Shown: one piece after another, positions 50,532 to 58,914 of the stretch
Layout: each line of letters starts with the position of its first letter
Position numbering within the stretch: position 1 is the stretch's first letter
Assembly (NCBI RefSeq): GCF_965277665.1
Contig: NZ_OZ255835.1
Coordinates: 124,001-188,000, forward strand
Reading direction: 5' to 3'
DNA: 64,000 nucleotides
DNA from: Lichenicoccus sp965277665
GTDB lineage: Bacteria > Pseudomonadota > Alphaproteobacteria > Acetobacterales > Acetobacteraceae
Notes under the pieces: model-generated
Told to the model about the DNA's origin: nothing
Database searches by the model: none
The model's input: the letters and a program-made list of their open reading frames with translations, nothing else
Translations under genes and position numbers: made by a program

Positions 50532-51131
50532 TTATTGCTCCTTCTTGAACAAATCCTGGAAGATGAGCGGGCCCCAAGTGCGGCCGCGTGCGTGCACCAG
50601 CGCGCCGCCCTCGTTGAGCTTTCCCAGCTTGACGGGTGCGAACCCGAGTTGTTTGGCCAGGGCCGCCACGGAAGCGGTCGCGTCCTCGTCGTCGCTCGAC
50701 AGAAAGACGACCCGGTGGCCGCCCTCGACGATCGGATCGGCAGCCAGGGTGGCCGCAATCAGGTGATTGAAACCTTTCACGAGCTTGGCGCCGGTGAACG
50801 CCTTCGCGACGAAGGCGGACGACAGGAGGCCGTCCATCTCGTCGAGCGGAACTAAAGCGTTCATCGCGTCGATGACCGTCTTGCCTTTCCAGCTCGGCAG
50901 GGCGTTGGCAACCTCAAGATGCTCCCCAAACGGGACCGCCAGGATGATCGTGTCGGCCTCGAGTGCATCCCGCAGCGACTTGGCGACGACCGTGGGTCCA
51001 ATCGCCTGAGCCCGTGGCGCCAACGCCTCGGGCGGCCGGTGGCTCGCGACGGTCACGTCGATGTTTTTACGGGCGAAAGCGTGGGCGAGGGCCTGGCCTA
51101 TCTTGCCGAATCCGACAATCGCATAGCTCAT
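50532..51131 (-). CDS. NADP-dependent (F420-type fold) oxidoreductase
   Basis: A 199-aa single Rossmann-domain protein of the NADPH-dependent F420 reductase-like family. It opens with YAIVGFGKIGQALAHAFARK and has ILAVPFGEHLE and FNHLIAATL motifs. In organisms without F420 such proteins act on other acceptors. ATG at 51131 is chosen over an upstream frame opening at 51281 because the Rossmann strand begins at residue 2. It is transcribed in the same direction as the SDR gene 203 bp upstream. Confidence 0.82.
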   Translation of the reverse strand: MSYAIVGFGKIGQALAHAFARKNIDVTVASHRPPEALAPRAQAIGPTVVAKSLRDALEADTIILAVPFGEHLEVANALPSWKGKTVIDAMNALVPLDEMDGLLSSAFVAKAFTGAKLVKGFNHLIAATLAADPIVEGGHRVVFLSSDDEDATASVAALAKQLGFAPVKLGKLNEGGALVHARGRTWGPLIFQDLFKKEQ

Positions 51132-51334
51132 GATGCTTCTCCGATCCGTGTTGGTATTGGTCCCCCGGCCTGCAACGGCGTTGGGTTTTCCGTTCCGCCG
51201 TGTGGCGACCTTCGCGTCGTCGTCCTGCCGTGAACGACTTCCACGCGGCCGGACTGACCGTTCAGCAGGAAGTCGTTCCACGATGGACCTGCTGGTTCCC
51301 GCCGGTCAGCTGCTTGCCGCGATCCGGCGCGAAT

Positions 51335-52069
51335 TCAGATGGCCGAGAAGCCGCCGTCGACAGACAACTCCACCCCATTCACGAAGCTCGAATCGTCCGA
51401 GGCAAGAAACAGCGCGACCGCCGCAATTTCCTCAGGGCGCCCCATCTTTCCCCGCGGGATCAGGGATTCGAACATCCGCTTCGCCTCCTCGGTGAGCACT
51501 TGGTCCTGCATCGGCGTGGCGATCGGCCCCGGGCTAAGCACGTTCACCCGGATATTCCTGCCCTTCAGTTCGTTGAGCCAGGTGCGTGCGAATGAGCGCA
51601 ACGCCGCCTTGCTCGCCGCATACACGCCGTAACCAGGAAAACCTTTCACCGAAGCAACTGACCCGGTCATGAAGATCGATCCGCCATCGTTGAACAGCGG
51701 CAACGCCTTCTGAATCGTAAACAGCGTGCCGCGCGTATTCAGGCCGAAGGTCACATCGAAATGCCGCTCGGTGATCTCGCCCAGTGGGACGGCCTCGCCC
51801 ATGCCGGCGCTCGCGTAGAGAACGTCGATACTGCCCTTCTCCCGCTTGACCGTGTCGAACAGGCGGTCGAGGTCGTCGAGATTGGCCACGTCGCCGCGCA
51901 CGCCGGTCACGTTCCGGCCGATCAGCTTGACGGCCTCGTCGAGCGCCTCCTGTCTCCGGCCCGTGATGAACACATAGGCGCCTTCCTCAACGAACCGCCT
52001 GGCGCTTGCCAGCGCCATGCCGCTCGATCCACCCGTGATGACTGCAACCTTACCGTCTAGCTTTCCCAT
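51335..52069 (-). CDS. Short-chain dehydrogenase/reductase
   Basis: A 244-aa classical SDR with the cofactor motif TGGSSGMALASARR (Met replacing the usual Ile/Leu of GxGIG), catalytic Ser in TGSVAS and YxxxK in YGVYAASKAAL. SPGPIATPM and the C-terminal SVDGGFSAI complete the family pattern. An Arg at TGRRQE suggests NADP preference. It diverges from the LysR gene, which probably regulates it; substrate unknown. Confidence 0.9.
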   Translation of the reverse strand: MGKLDGKVAVITGGSSGMALASARRFVEEGAYVFITGRRQEALDEAVKLIGRNVTGVRGDVANLDDLDRLFDTVKREKGSIDVLYASAGMGEAVPLGEITERHFDVTFGLNTRGTLFTIQKALPLFNDGGSIFMTGSVASVKGFPGYGVYAASKAALRSFARTWLNELKGRNIRVNVLSPGPIATPMQDQVLTEEAKRMFESLIPRGKMGRPEEIAAVALFLASDDSSFVNGVELSVDGGFSAI

Positions 52070-52344
52070 AACTTCCCTTTCAGGCTCCGTCCTTGGTTGT
52101 TCGGGGAGGCCCCGAGAACCCCGAAATGGGTCTGCCGGCGTCAGGCGTTGAGTGCGGAAGCGCGCACATCGGTGGTGCGAAATCGATCCGGCTGGACGCT
52201 CGCGCCAGCCGCGACGATCGGTTCGCCGTTCGGAATTGGGCCGCGTCGGTCGACATAGGCCATGATGGCCGCCCGTACTGCTGTTCGATGTGCTAGATAC
52301 GGGCTTTGGAAGGCGCACCGCACCGCGCGGTGCCAGACTGCACC

Positions 52345-53241
52345 ATGATCGACTGGGATGACGTTCGCTACTTTCTTGCCGTTGCGCGCGGAGGCTCGGT
52401 GCGGGCTGCCGCCGAGGGCCTCGGGGTGTATCACTCGACCGTGCTGCGACGCATCGCACAGCTCGAGGAACGCCTCGGGGCGAAGATGTTCGAAAAGCGG
52501 CCGGCGGGCTACCGCCTGACGGAAGCGGGCGAGGAGGTCCTCGAGCTCGCGAACCAGATGGAAGCGTCGTCGCACCAGCTGGAGACGCGCGTCTTTGGGC
52601 GCGACCAGAGCGTGCGCGGGCTTCTGCGGGTGACGTTGGCTCCGACCCTCGCGACACACCTGCTCATGCCGGACTTCGCCGATTTCGTGCGTCTGCATCC
52701 GGACATCGAGATGGAGATCTTGTCGTCCGGCGAGCTGGCAAATCTGACCAACCGAGAGGCCGACGTGGCGATCCGCGTCGTTTACGACCGCAAAACCCTG
52801 CCGCTCAATCTTCACGGCCTGAAGGGACCGGAGCTGTTCGGCGGCGTCTACATGTCCTGCGATCAACTAGCCGCATGGCGTGCGGGCGCGCCTGATCCCA
52901 TCCGGTGGATCGTCATAAGCATTCATGGTATTCCAGATTGGTCCAGCGAGGGTGAGGTTCGCACCACGGGGGTTCCATTCAGGACCACGGACGCCGAGGG
53001 GCAGATCGTTGCTGTACGGCAAGGGCTCGGGATCACGACACTGCCGTGCTTCGTCGGAGATGCCGACCCCCACCTGGTGCGGGTGCCGGGCACCGACCTG
53101 CACATGTACGGAACGCTCTGGCTTGTCACACAGGGGGAGACACGCAAGACGAAGCGCGTGCGGCTCTTCACGGAGTTCGTATCCCGCAGGCTCGCCGCGT
53201 ACGCGCCGCTTCTCGCGGGGCTGTCCATATCGCCCGACTGA
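52345..53241 (+). CDS. LysR-family transcriptional regulator
   Basis: A 298-aa regulator. The N-terminal HTH (residues about 1-60: WDDVRYFLAVARGGSVRAAA, GVYHSTVLRRIAQLEE) and the periplasmic-binding-like effector domain (LLRVTLAPTLATHLLMPDF, MEILSSGELANLTNREAD) are clear. The ATG at 52345 starts directly before the HTH. It is divergent from the SDR gene across 275 bp, the usual layout for LysR targets. That spacer has no other gene I can support. Confidence 0.9.
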   Translation: MIDWDDVRYFLAVARGGSVRAAAEGLGVYHSTVLRRIAQLEERLGAKMFEKRPAGYRLTEAGEEVLELANQMEASSHQLETRVFGRDQSVRGLLRVTLAPTLATHLLMPDFADFVRLHPDIEMEILSSGELANLTNREADVAIRVVYDRKTLPLNLHGLKGPELFGGVYMSCDQLAAWRAGAPDPIRWIVISIHGIPDWSSEGEVRTTGVPFRTTDAEGQIVAVRQGLGITTLPCFVGDADPHLVRVPGTDLHMYGTLWLVTQGETRKTKRVRLFTEFVSRRLAAYAPLLAGLSISPD

Positions 53242-53710
53242 CGCGCGGCAGGTCACCGATGGCGCTGTCTCGGGCGTAAGGCTGTATCAATTACGCAGCC
53301 CGATGTAGATCTCGCGACGGAGTCTGGTGGTAGACAGCCTCGCGACCGTCTTTTTTGGGAACTGCCGGCACGGCTCGGTCGGCGGCCGTCAGAAAGAAAT
53401 CGACCGGTTGATACAGATAGTCGCTGAAACCGAGCAAATCGTGGACCCTCAAAACCGGTGTTTGAAATCAAGAGCGCAACTTGCTGACGGATCGGCAAGA
53501 CGGTTCTTCATCGTGCACCGAAAAGACTTGCGCTGCTAATCAGCGAGTTACCATAGCTGTGAACCATCGAGTGGGAGTGCTGGGATACCATAGGCAGCGA
53601 CAGCTCAGGTTCGGCGGGATTTCCTCCGCCTGTCACCTGGCCGCTAGTGGCCTCCGCTCGGTCCTTCCGCTCCGTCTCAGCGCCTATGAACTAAAGTGGG
53701 CCCGGCGTTG
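53242..53710. other. Region without a supported gene
   Basis: This stretch is less GC-rich than its surroundings and shows no conserved frame on either strand. It contains the second guaA-end repeat at 53561-53579. It probably consists of decayed mobile-element sequence leading into the IS66 fragment. Confidence 0.6.
53561..53579 (+). repeat. Attachment-site-like repeat 2
   Basis: GAAC-C-ATCGAGTGGGAGTG matches the guaA 3' end at 18 of 19 positions, in the same orientation. It separates the LysR/SDR segment from the DoxX segment. Confidence 0.7.
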
Positions 53711-53764
53711 GTCGACGGCCGCATCTGCCTGACGAACAACGCCACCGAGGCATTGGCTCTCGGC
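53711..53764 (+). mobile_element. IS66-family transposase (TnpC) remnant
   Basis: The frame VDGRICLTNNATEALALG matches the C-terminal TnpC hallmark (DGR-C-NNAAERALR). The following residues are lost, and no other part of the transposase or its terminal repeats is present. A scar of an IS66 insertion is the likely explanation. Confidence 0.55.
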
Positions 53765-53781
53765 GAGCCTCATTGCCTGTC

Positions 53782-54117
53782 CTATCCATGAAGGACGATT
53801 GCCACCGACGCCGCCGTCAGCACGATGGCGCCCGGTAGGTGCGTCCAGTCGCGATGACGGACCAGCGTCATCAGCGCGGCCAGAAGGATCGCGGTGCTGC
53901 CGACCGCGCCGGCACGCGATGTTGCCGGGATCAGCAGCAGCAATCCTGCGGTTATCTCAAGCGCGCCGGTCACCCGATGAAAACCGGCCGGGTAACCCCA
54001 GCGCCCGAAGGACTCGCGGACCGATCCGGGGCCGACGAAGTTGATCGCCTCGGCCCCGACCATCGCGACGCCGAGCGCCATTGGAAGCCAGACAGTGATA
54101 AGTTGGCTCGCATGCAT
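53782..54117 (-). CDS. DoxX-like small membrane protein
   Basis: A 111-aa protein with four predicted helices. VGAEAINFVGPGSVRESFGRWGYPAGFHRVTG (split here as AEAINFVGP, SFGRWGYP and FHRVTG) and GLLLLIPATSRAGA fit the DoxX_2/DoxX-like family. Members are poorly characterised; some interact with quinones or redox partners. It lies 42 bp downstream of a broken SnoaL-like gene on the same strand, probably a former operon. Confidence 0.75.
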   Translation of the reverse strand: MHASQLITVWLPMALGVAMVGAEAINFVGPGSVRESFGRWGYPAGFHRVTGALEITAGLLLLIPATSRAGAVGSTAILLAALMTLVRHRDWTHLPGAIVLTAASVAIVLHG

Positions 54118-54159
54118 GGATGCTTGCTCCTCGTCTCGTTGGCCGCTGCATCGACTGCG

Positions 54160-54433
54160 CTACGATGGCTGGCGAAGTGGCGGCACGGCGCCGACTTGGG
54201 CGAACATGTCGAGCGTATTGAGCTCGTCCCAGTGCCCGACGAAGCGTCCGTTCTCGACCCGCCAGATATCGATCGAGCGCATCGCAAAGGCGTTGCCCGT
54301 CGCGGGATAGCCGAGGAAGTTCCCGTGTGCGTTCCCTCATAGCGGTAGCGGCCCACCACGGGGGCGCCTGTTTTGGGAGGCAGGGCCGCGTCAGGTCCGG
54401 GCCGTGATCGCGCAGCTCTGGGCGGAAAATCAT
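54160..54433 (-). pseudogene. Frameshifted SnoaL-like/ester cyclase gene
   Basis: Three successive frames together give a SnoaL-like (NTF2-fold) protein: MIFRPELRDHGPDLTRP in one frame, KTGAPVVGRYRYEGTHTG in the next, and NFLGYPATGNAFAMRSIDIW, then WRVENGRFVGHWDELNTLDM, in the third, ending at the TAG at 54160-54162. Two indels (near 54375 and near 54320) are needed to restore it. The protein would also be short at the N-terminus. Two sequencing errors so close together are less likely than decay. Confidence 0.65.
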
Positions 54434-54622
54434 GATGCCGCAACAGCGCCCAGCATCGCCGAGCAACTCGTCCAGCTCGCGCTGGGCGACGCCTATCAGG
54501 AGCTGGTCCTGGGAACCGGATCGCCTGCGCCCGAGATCTTTGAGCGGCAGATTGACGCGGCACTCAGTCTCTTTGAGCCGAGTTCTCGTCGGCGTCGGCC
54601 GCGACCGGACGATGAAGATTAA
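54404..54622 (+). CDS. Doubtful 72-aa open frame, possibly a TetR C-terminal fragment
   Basis: A GTG-started frame with a helical pattern (IAEQLVQLALGDAYQELVLG, APEIFERQIDAALSLFEPS) that recalls the last helices of TetR-type regulators. No HTH precedes it, and it overlaps the SnoaL-like pseudogene on the other strand. It is most likely a remnant and probably not expressed as a functional protein. Confidence 0.3.
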   Translation: MIAQLWAENHDAATAPSIAEQLVQLALGDAYQELVLGTGSPAPEIFERQIDAALSLFEPSSRRRRPRPDDED

Positions 54623-54721
54623 GCGTCGGTCACGACCCGATGGCTGCCAGGGTCCCGGGGGGTGATCGATGCGGTATGGATAGGCTGGTTTTCCAAGGAA
54701 AACAGCCCCTTGCGAGACTCA

Positions 54722-54742
54722 GGAACAATCGAGTGGGAGTGA
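54722..54742 (+). repeat. Attachment-site-like repeat 3
   Basis: GGAAC-A-ATCGAGTGGGAGTGA matches the guaA terminus at 20 of 21 positions in the same orientation. It would be the distal boundary of the integrated region. Confidence 0.75.
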
Positions 54743-54831
54743 CCCGATTCACCAATCGTTCATCTTGGTCTCGTATCAATCAGAGGCTGCATCCTTCACC
54801 GCGCGGAGCGCGACCAGCGAATGAACAGGCC

Positions 54832-56493
54832 ATGACGATCGATGCCGAGCAGGAAAAACGGTTCAAGGCCTTCGGCATCGTGCCCGCCGATATCCAGCGG
54901 CTGAAAGGCCAGGCCGGGTTCGCGACCTCGCGACTGCCTCGCTTGCTCGAGGAGCTGCACGTCGCCTTCGCGAGCTGGCCGGAGATGCAGACCGCGTTGA
55001 TGGATCCCGTGGTGCACGCGATCCGCGTGAAGCACTGGACACGCGTCGCCAGCGGCGCGCTCGAGGAGGGCTTCCTCGAATCCGCGCAGGCGCTCGCCTC
55101 GGCGTTCTACAACAACAAGGTCCCCGGCTACGCCGCGGCGATCTGCCACGCCAGCGTGATGAACGGGATCATCAAGGATCTCGGACTGGCCGAGGGCGGT
55201 CGCACCGGCTTCGGCGCATGGTGGGGCACGAGGCGGCGCTCGGCCGAGCAGGCGCTGCTCCGTGCCAGCTTGAACAAGGTGGCCTGGCTCGACCTGGAGG
55301 TTCTGCTCGAGACCTATACGGAGGCGGAACGGCAGAGCCGGGAGCTGGCGCTGACCGGCATGGCCGAAAAGATCGAGCACGAGGCCGGGGTCGCGGTCGA
55401 GAGGCTGAGCGCGCTGACCGGCGAGATGTCGGCCATCGCACGGGCGATGTCGAGCACCGCGACCCATACCGGCCAGAACGCCTCTGAGGCGGCGCTGGAA
55501 GCCGGCCAGACCCTGCTCACGGCGCAGACCGTGGCGAGTGCCGCGGAACAGCTGACGGCCTCCATCCGCGAGATCATGCAGCAGGTGACCAGTTCCAGCA
55601 TGGCGGCGCAGAAGGCGGTCGCGGCGGGCCGGGGGGCGCGTGCGAGCATCGAGGCGCTGTCGCATCAGGCCGAGCAGATCGGTCAGGTCGCCGACATGAT
55701 CGCCGACATCGCGTCGCGCACCAACCTGCTGGCCCTGAATGCCACCATCGAGGCGGCGCGCGCGGGAGATGCCGGCAAGGGATTTGCCGTGGTTGCCAGC
55801 GAGGTCAAGCAGCTCGCCAACCAGACCGCCCGCTCCACCGAGGATATCGGCCGCCAGATCAGCGCCGTGCGCAAGGCGACCGGACTTGCGTCGGAAGAGG
55901 TCACGCACATGGTGAGCATGATCGGCGAGATCGACAGCATCAGCGCGTCGGTCGCGGCCGCGGTCGAGGAGCAGAGTGCTGCGACCGCGGAGATCGCGCG
56001 CAGCATCGGCGAAACCGCGGCTGCCGCGAATCGCATGGCCGGTCGTGTCGAGGATGTGCGTAACGCCGCAGGGGAGACCGACAAGCAGGCCGCGACCGTT
56101 CGCACGACCGCCGGCGTGCTGGAAGCGGCCGTCCAGCAGCTGCGTCAGACGGTGATACGCGCCGTGCGCACATCCACCAGCATCGTCGATCGCCGGAAGG
56201 CGGCGCGGGTCCAGGTGGATCTGCCGGCGCGGCTGTCGCTCGATGGCCGGCCACCTGCGGACGTCCGCGTGCGCGACTTGTCCGAGACCGGTGCCTTGCT
56301 GTGCGGCAACGCCGGAGCGGTTCGCGGCGCATGCGGCAGGCTGTCGGTGAGCGGGATGGATTTCGCGGTCAGCGTGCTCGCCGTTCAGGGGTCGGATCGG
56401 CTCAGCGTCGGCTTCACCCTGCTCGAAGCCCAGCGCAGCAGGATGGCGATGTTGCTGGAACGAGGCGATCAGGAGCTCAAGCAGGTCGCGTAG
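54832..56493 (+). CDS. Globin-like sensor chemoreceptor with C-terminal PilZ domain
   Basis: A 553-aa soluble methyl-accepting protein with no transmembrane helix. Residues 1-170 have the protoglobin pattern of globin-coupled sensors (FKAFGIVPADIQRLK, VKHWTRVASGALEEGFLESA). The signalling domain (about 230-480) has the hairpin tip IADIASRTNLLALNATIEAA. The PilZ domain (about 480-545) keeps both c-di-GMP motifs, RRKAAR and DLSETG. The position of the proximal haem His is Phe92 (AFYNNK) when aligned from memory with HemAT-like sensors. It may link redox or another cue to chemotaxis and c-di-GMP. ATG at 54832 is chosen because the domain starts there. Confidence 0.9.
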   Translation: MTIDAEQEKRFKAFGIVPADIQRLKGQAGFATSRLPRLLEELHVAFASWPEMQTALMDPVVHAIRVKHWTRVASGALEEGFLESAQALASAFYNNKVPGYAAAICHASVMNGIIKDLGLAEGGRTGFGAWWGTRRRSAEQALLRASLNKVAWLDLEVLLETYTEAERQSRELALTGMAEKIEHEAGVAVERLSALTGEMSAIARAMSSTATHTGQNASEAALEAGQTLLTAQTVASAAEQLTASIREIMQQVTSSSMAAQKAVAAGRGARASIEALSHQAEQIGQVADMIADIASRTNLLALNATIEAARAGDAGKGFAVVASEVKQLANQTARSTEDIGRQISAVRKATGLASEEVTHMVSMIGEIDSISASVAAAVEEQSAATAEIARSIGETAAAANRMAGRVEDVRNAAGETDKQAATVRTTAGVLEAAVQQLRQTVIRAVRTSTSIVDRRKAARVQVDLPARLSLDGRPPADVRVRDLSETGALLCGNAGAVRGACGRLSVSGMDFAVSVLAVQGSDRLSVGFTLLEAQRSRMAMLLERGDQELKQVA

Positions 56494-56655
56494 CGAGGCG
56501 TCAACCATGGTCTCCCAGCCGCAGGTGATCGCCAACCTGATCCTCAGAGCAGCCGATCGCGGGCAGTGAAAACCGGCGGAATGCCGACCGCTCGAAGGCC
56601 TGGTCGATCAGCCGTCAGCACCTCCGATCCCGATTGTCGAGCTCGGAGGCCATGC

Positions 56656-57594
56656 TCACGTCGCCCCTTGGCTGTTGACGAACACGGCGTAGAGGCCGTG
56701 TCCGCACGCCATGAAGAGGCGGTTGCGGTGGCGGCCGCCAAAGCACAGGTTGGCGCAACGTTCCGGCAGGCCGATCCGTCCGATCGGAGAGCCGCCCGGC
56801 TCGAAGACCATGACACCGTCCAGTGCCGGATCGCCCATGCCCCAGCCGACCCAGAGGTTGCCGTCGACGTCGCACCGCATCCCGTCCGGCGTTCCTGGCC
56901 CTGCGTCGATCAGCACCCGGCTGCCTCCGAGCCTGACATCGCCGACCACATCGAAGGACCGGATCTTCCGGGAGGGCTCGCCACGAGACTCGACGACGTG
57001 CAGGACGCGCTCGTCGGGCGAGAAGCACAGCCCGTTCGGCCCGAGCACGTCGTCGGCGACGACGCTCGCTTGTCCGGAGTGCGGGTCGATCCGATAGACG
57101 CAAGCCGGCAGCTCCTGGGCCTCCACGGCTCCCTCGTAATGCGTCTGCAGGCCAAAGGGCGGATCCGTGAACCAGATGCTCCCATCGGACTTGACCACCA
57201 CGTCGTTTGGCGAATTGAGGCGTTTGCCATTCCAGCGATCGAGCAGAACGGTGATCGAGCCGTCATACTCGGTCCGGGTCACGCGCCGGCCACCGTGCTC
57301 GCAGGTGACGAGGCGCCCGCTCCGGTCGCGGGTATTTCCGTTGGCGAATCCGGACGGGCTGCGGAATACGCTGGTCCGGCCACTCGCCTCGTCCCATCTG
57401 AGGATACGGTTGTTGGGAATGTCGCTCCAGAACAACGACCGGCAATCACCGAACCAGACCGGCCCCTCACCCCAGCGCGTTCCTGACGCGAGGCGCTCGA
57501 TGCCGGCATTCATCAGGCGATAGCTCGCGAAGCGCTTGTCGAGGATCTCGATGGCGGGATCCGGATAGATCTCGCTCGGAAGCCATCGTGTCAT
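56656..57594 (-). CDS. SMP-30/gluconolactonase family lactonase
   Basis: A 312-aa six-bladed beta-propeller. Metal and active-site motifs are present: EGPVWFGDCRSLFWSD, NGNTRDRSGRLVTCEHGGRR (split as NGNTRD and CEHGGRR), LNSPNDVVVKSDGSIWFTDP and GPNGLCFSPDE with a final DGMRCDVDGNLW. Such enzymes hydrolyse sugar-acid lactones using a divalent metal. The start overlaps the MFS stop (ATGA). In a glucarate operon it would open glucarate or galactarate lactones before dehydration. It is the last gene of the operon; about 160 bp separate it from the chemoreceptor gene. Confidence 0.88.
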   Translation of the reverse strand: MTRWLPSEIYPDPAIEILDKRFASYRLMNAGIERLASGTRWGEGPVWFGDCRSLFWSDIPNNRILRWDEASGRTSVFRSPSGFANGNTRDRSGRLVTCEHGGRRVTRTEYDGSITVLLDRWNGKRLNSPNDVVVKSDGSIWFTDPPFGLQTHYEGAVEAQELPACVYRIDPHSGQASVVADDVLGPNGLCFSPDERVLHVVESRGEPSRKIRSFDVVGDVRLGGSRVLIDAGPGTPDGMRCDVDGNLWVGWGMGDPALDGVMVFEPGGSPIGRIGLPERCANLCFGGRHRNRLFMACGHGLYAVFVNSQGAT

Positions 57595-58844
57595 GACTGC
57601 CTCCCGACGGGAACGCCGAGGGCAGGACCTGCAGGTCGCCGGGATCGGGTGACCCTGCCATACAGCAGAAGCGAGATGCCACCCAGCAGGACGAGCGCGC
57701 CGAGGACCATGAAGCCCACGGTGTAGGAACCCGTGCTGCTCCTCAGGAGCCCGACCAGGAAACCGGCGATCGTCCCACCGGCTCCTGCACCCAGCCCGTT
57801 CATGATCCCCGATGCAGGTCCGACGGCCGAAGGCGCCACACTGTCCTGCAGGATCGTCCAGATATTCGGCGTGTAGCTGCTGGCGTAGAATCCCAGGGCA
57901 AGCGTGATCAGCACGAGCTTCGGATAGGCGGCATCGACCAGCGGAAGCAGGAGCAGCACGACACCGGGAAGCAGCAGGCCGAGGGCCGCGATCAGCACGC
58001 GTTGCCCGGTCCGGTCGCTCAGGATCGCCATGGGGATGGCCAGCATGATGGCAAGGAGGTAAGGCAGCGCGGTCGCTAGTCCCTGGCCCGACCCTGTAAA
58101 GCCGAGCGAGCGGACGACCAGCGGTAGCCAGAGCGTGATGCCCCAGAACAACATGCCCTGGGTGACATAGCTGAAGACCAGCAGGCCGAAGGCGGGACCA
58201 CCAAGCAACCGCAGGCTCAGCGGCTCGCGATACGGCCGTGTCGCCTGCATCCGGTAGGGTGCCTGCGACGCCGGCCGAAGTGCGATGCTGTAGAGCGGGA
58301 CGATCACGACGAGCCCGGTGGCGCCGGTGGCAAGGAACAGGATACGCCAACCGAACGCGTTATAGATCGGGGTCAGTGCGATGAAGCCCAGGGCCAGCGC
58401 CAGGAATTGCCCGTAGTACTGGATCAGGCCGTTCGCCCTGGTGCGCTCGTGCGGTGCGAACCAGTTCTGGGCGAAGCCGGACTGCTGCGGCCAGTAGATG
58501 CCCTCCGCGACACCGAGGACAAGTCGGCATGTCACGAGCACGGCGACGGAGGATGCGAGGCCGATGGCGAGCGTTGCGACCGCCCAGATCGAGATGCAGG
58601 CGATGACACCGTGTTTCGGATCAAACCCGCGGGTCGCGACGCCGCCGACGACGTTCGCCGCGGCATAGCCGATCAGGAAGGTCGTCAGAACCCAGCTCGA
58701 CGTGACGGCGAAGCGGGCTCTGGCAAAGCCCGTGTCGCGCGCGATCTGCGGCAGGCCCACGGAGAGGTTGGTCCTGTCCAGGTAGGCGACGAACAACCCC
58801 AGCATCAGCGTTCCGCCGATACTGAGCCACCTCGATTCGTTCAC
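57591..58844 (-). CDS. MFS transporter, ACS (anion:cation symporter) family
   Basis: A 417-aa permease with 12 predicted helices. AYLDRTNLSVGLPQIARD in the first helix is the ACS-family signature, and the TM4 region RLVLGVAEGIYWPQQSGFAQ is also typical. Relatives import hexuronates, glucarate, galactarate or related acids. It lies 70 bp after gudD, making it the second sugar-acid transporter in the locus along with the one at 63167. Duplicate transporters may differ in substrate (glucarate, galactarate or a lactone). Confidence 0.87.
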   Translation of the reverse strand: MNESRWLSIGGTLMLGLFVAYLDRTNLSVGLPQIARDTGFARARFAVTSSWVLTTFLIGYAAANVVGGVATRGFDPKHGVIACISIWAVATLAIGLASSVAVLVTCRLVLGVAEGIYWPQQSGFAQNWFAPHERTRANGLIQYYGQFLALALGFIALTPIYNAFGWRILFLATGATGLVVIVPLYSIALRPASQAPYRMQATRPYREPLSLRLLGGPAFGLLVFSYVTQGMLFWGITLWLPLVVRSLGFTGSGQGLATALPYLLAIMLAIPMAILSDRTGQRVLIAALGLLLPGVVLLLLPLVDAAYPKLVLITLALGFYASSYTPNIWTILQDSVAPSAVGPASGIMNGLGAGAGGTIAGFLVGLLRSSTGSYTVGFMVLGALVLLGGISLLLYGRVTRSRRPAGPALGVPVGRQS

Positions 58845-58914
58845 GCCGCCATCCTCCCGATTTCACTTTGAGGTCCGTCGCACGCCGATTTTTCGATGCG
58901 CGGCTGTCGCCTCT

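Larger units (their letters stand above)
50442..54742. mobile_element. Putative composite integrated element at guaA (two segments, no integrase)
   Basis: Three copies of the guaA terminal sequence divide the 4.3 kb downstream into segments of about 3.1 kb (reductase, SDR, LysR) and 1.15 kb (IS66 remnant, DoxX, broken SnoaL-like gene). Gene density and codon neatness fall here compared with the rest of the window. No integrase is seen, so this may be a pair of decayed or trans-mobilised elements that inserted one after another. Confidence 0.55.

Noticed and set aside
52073..52296. Short open frames between the SDR and LysR genes
   Set aside because: Neither strand shows family-like sequence; the region is better read as a divergent promoter.
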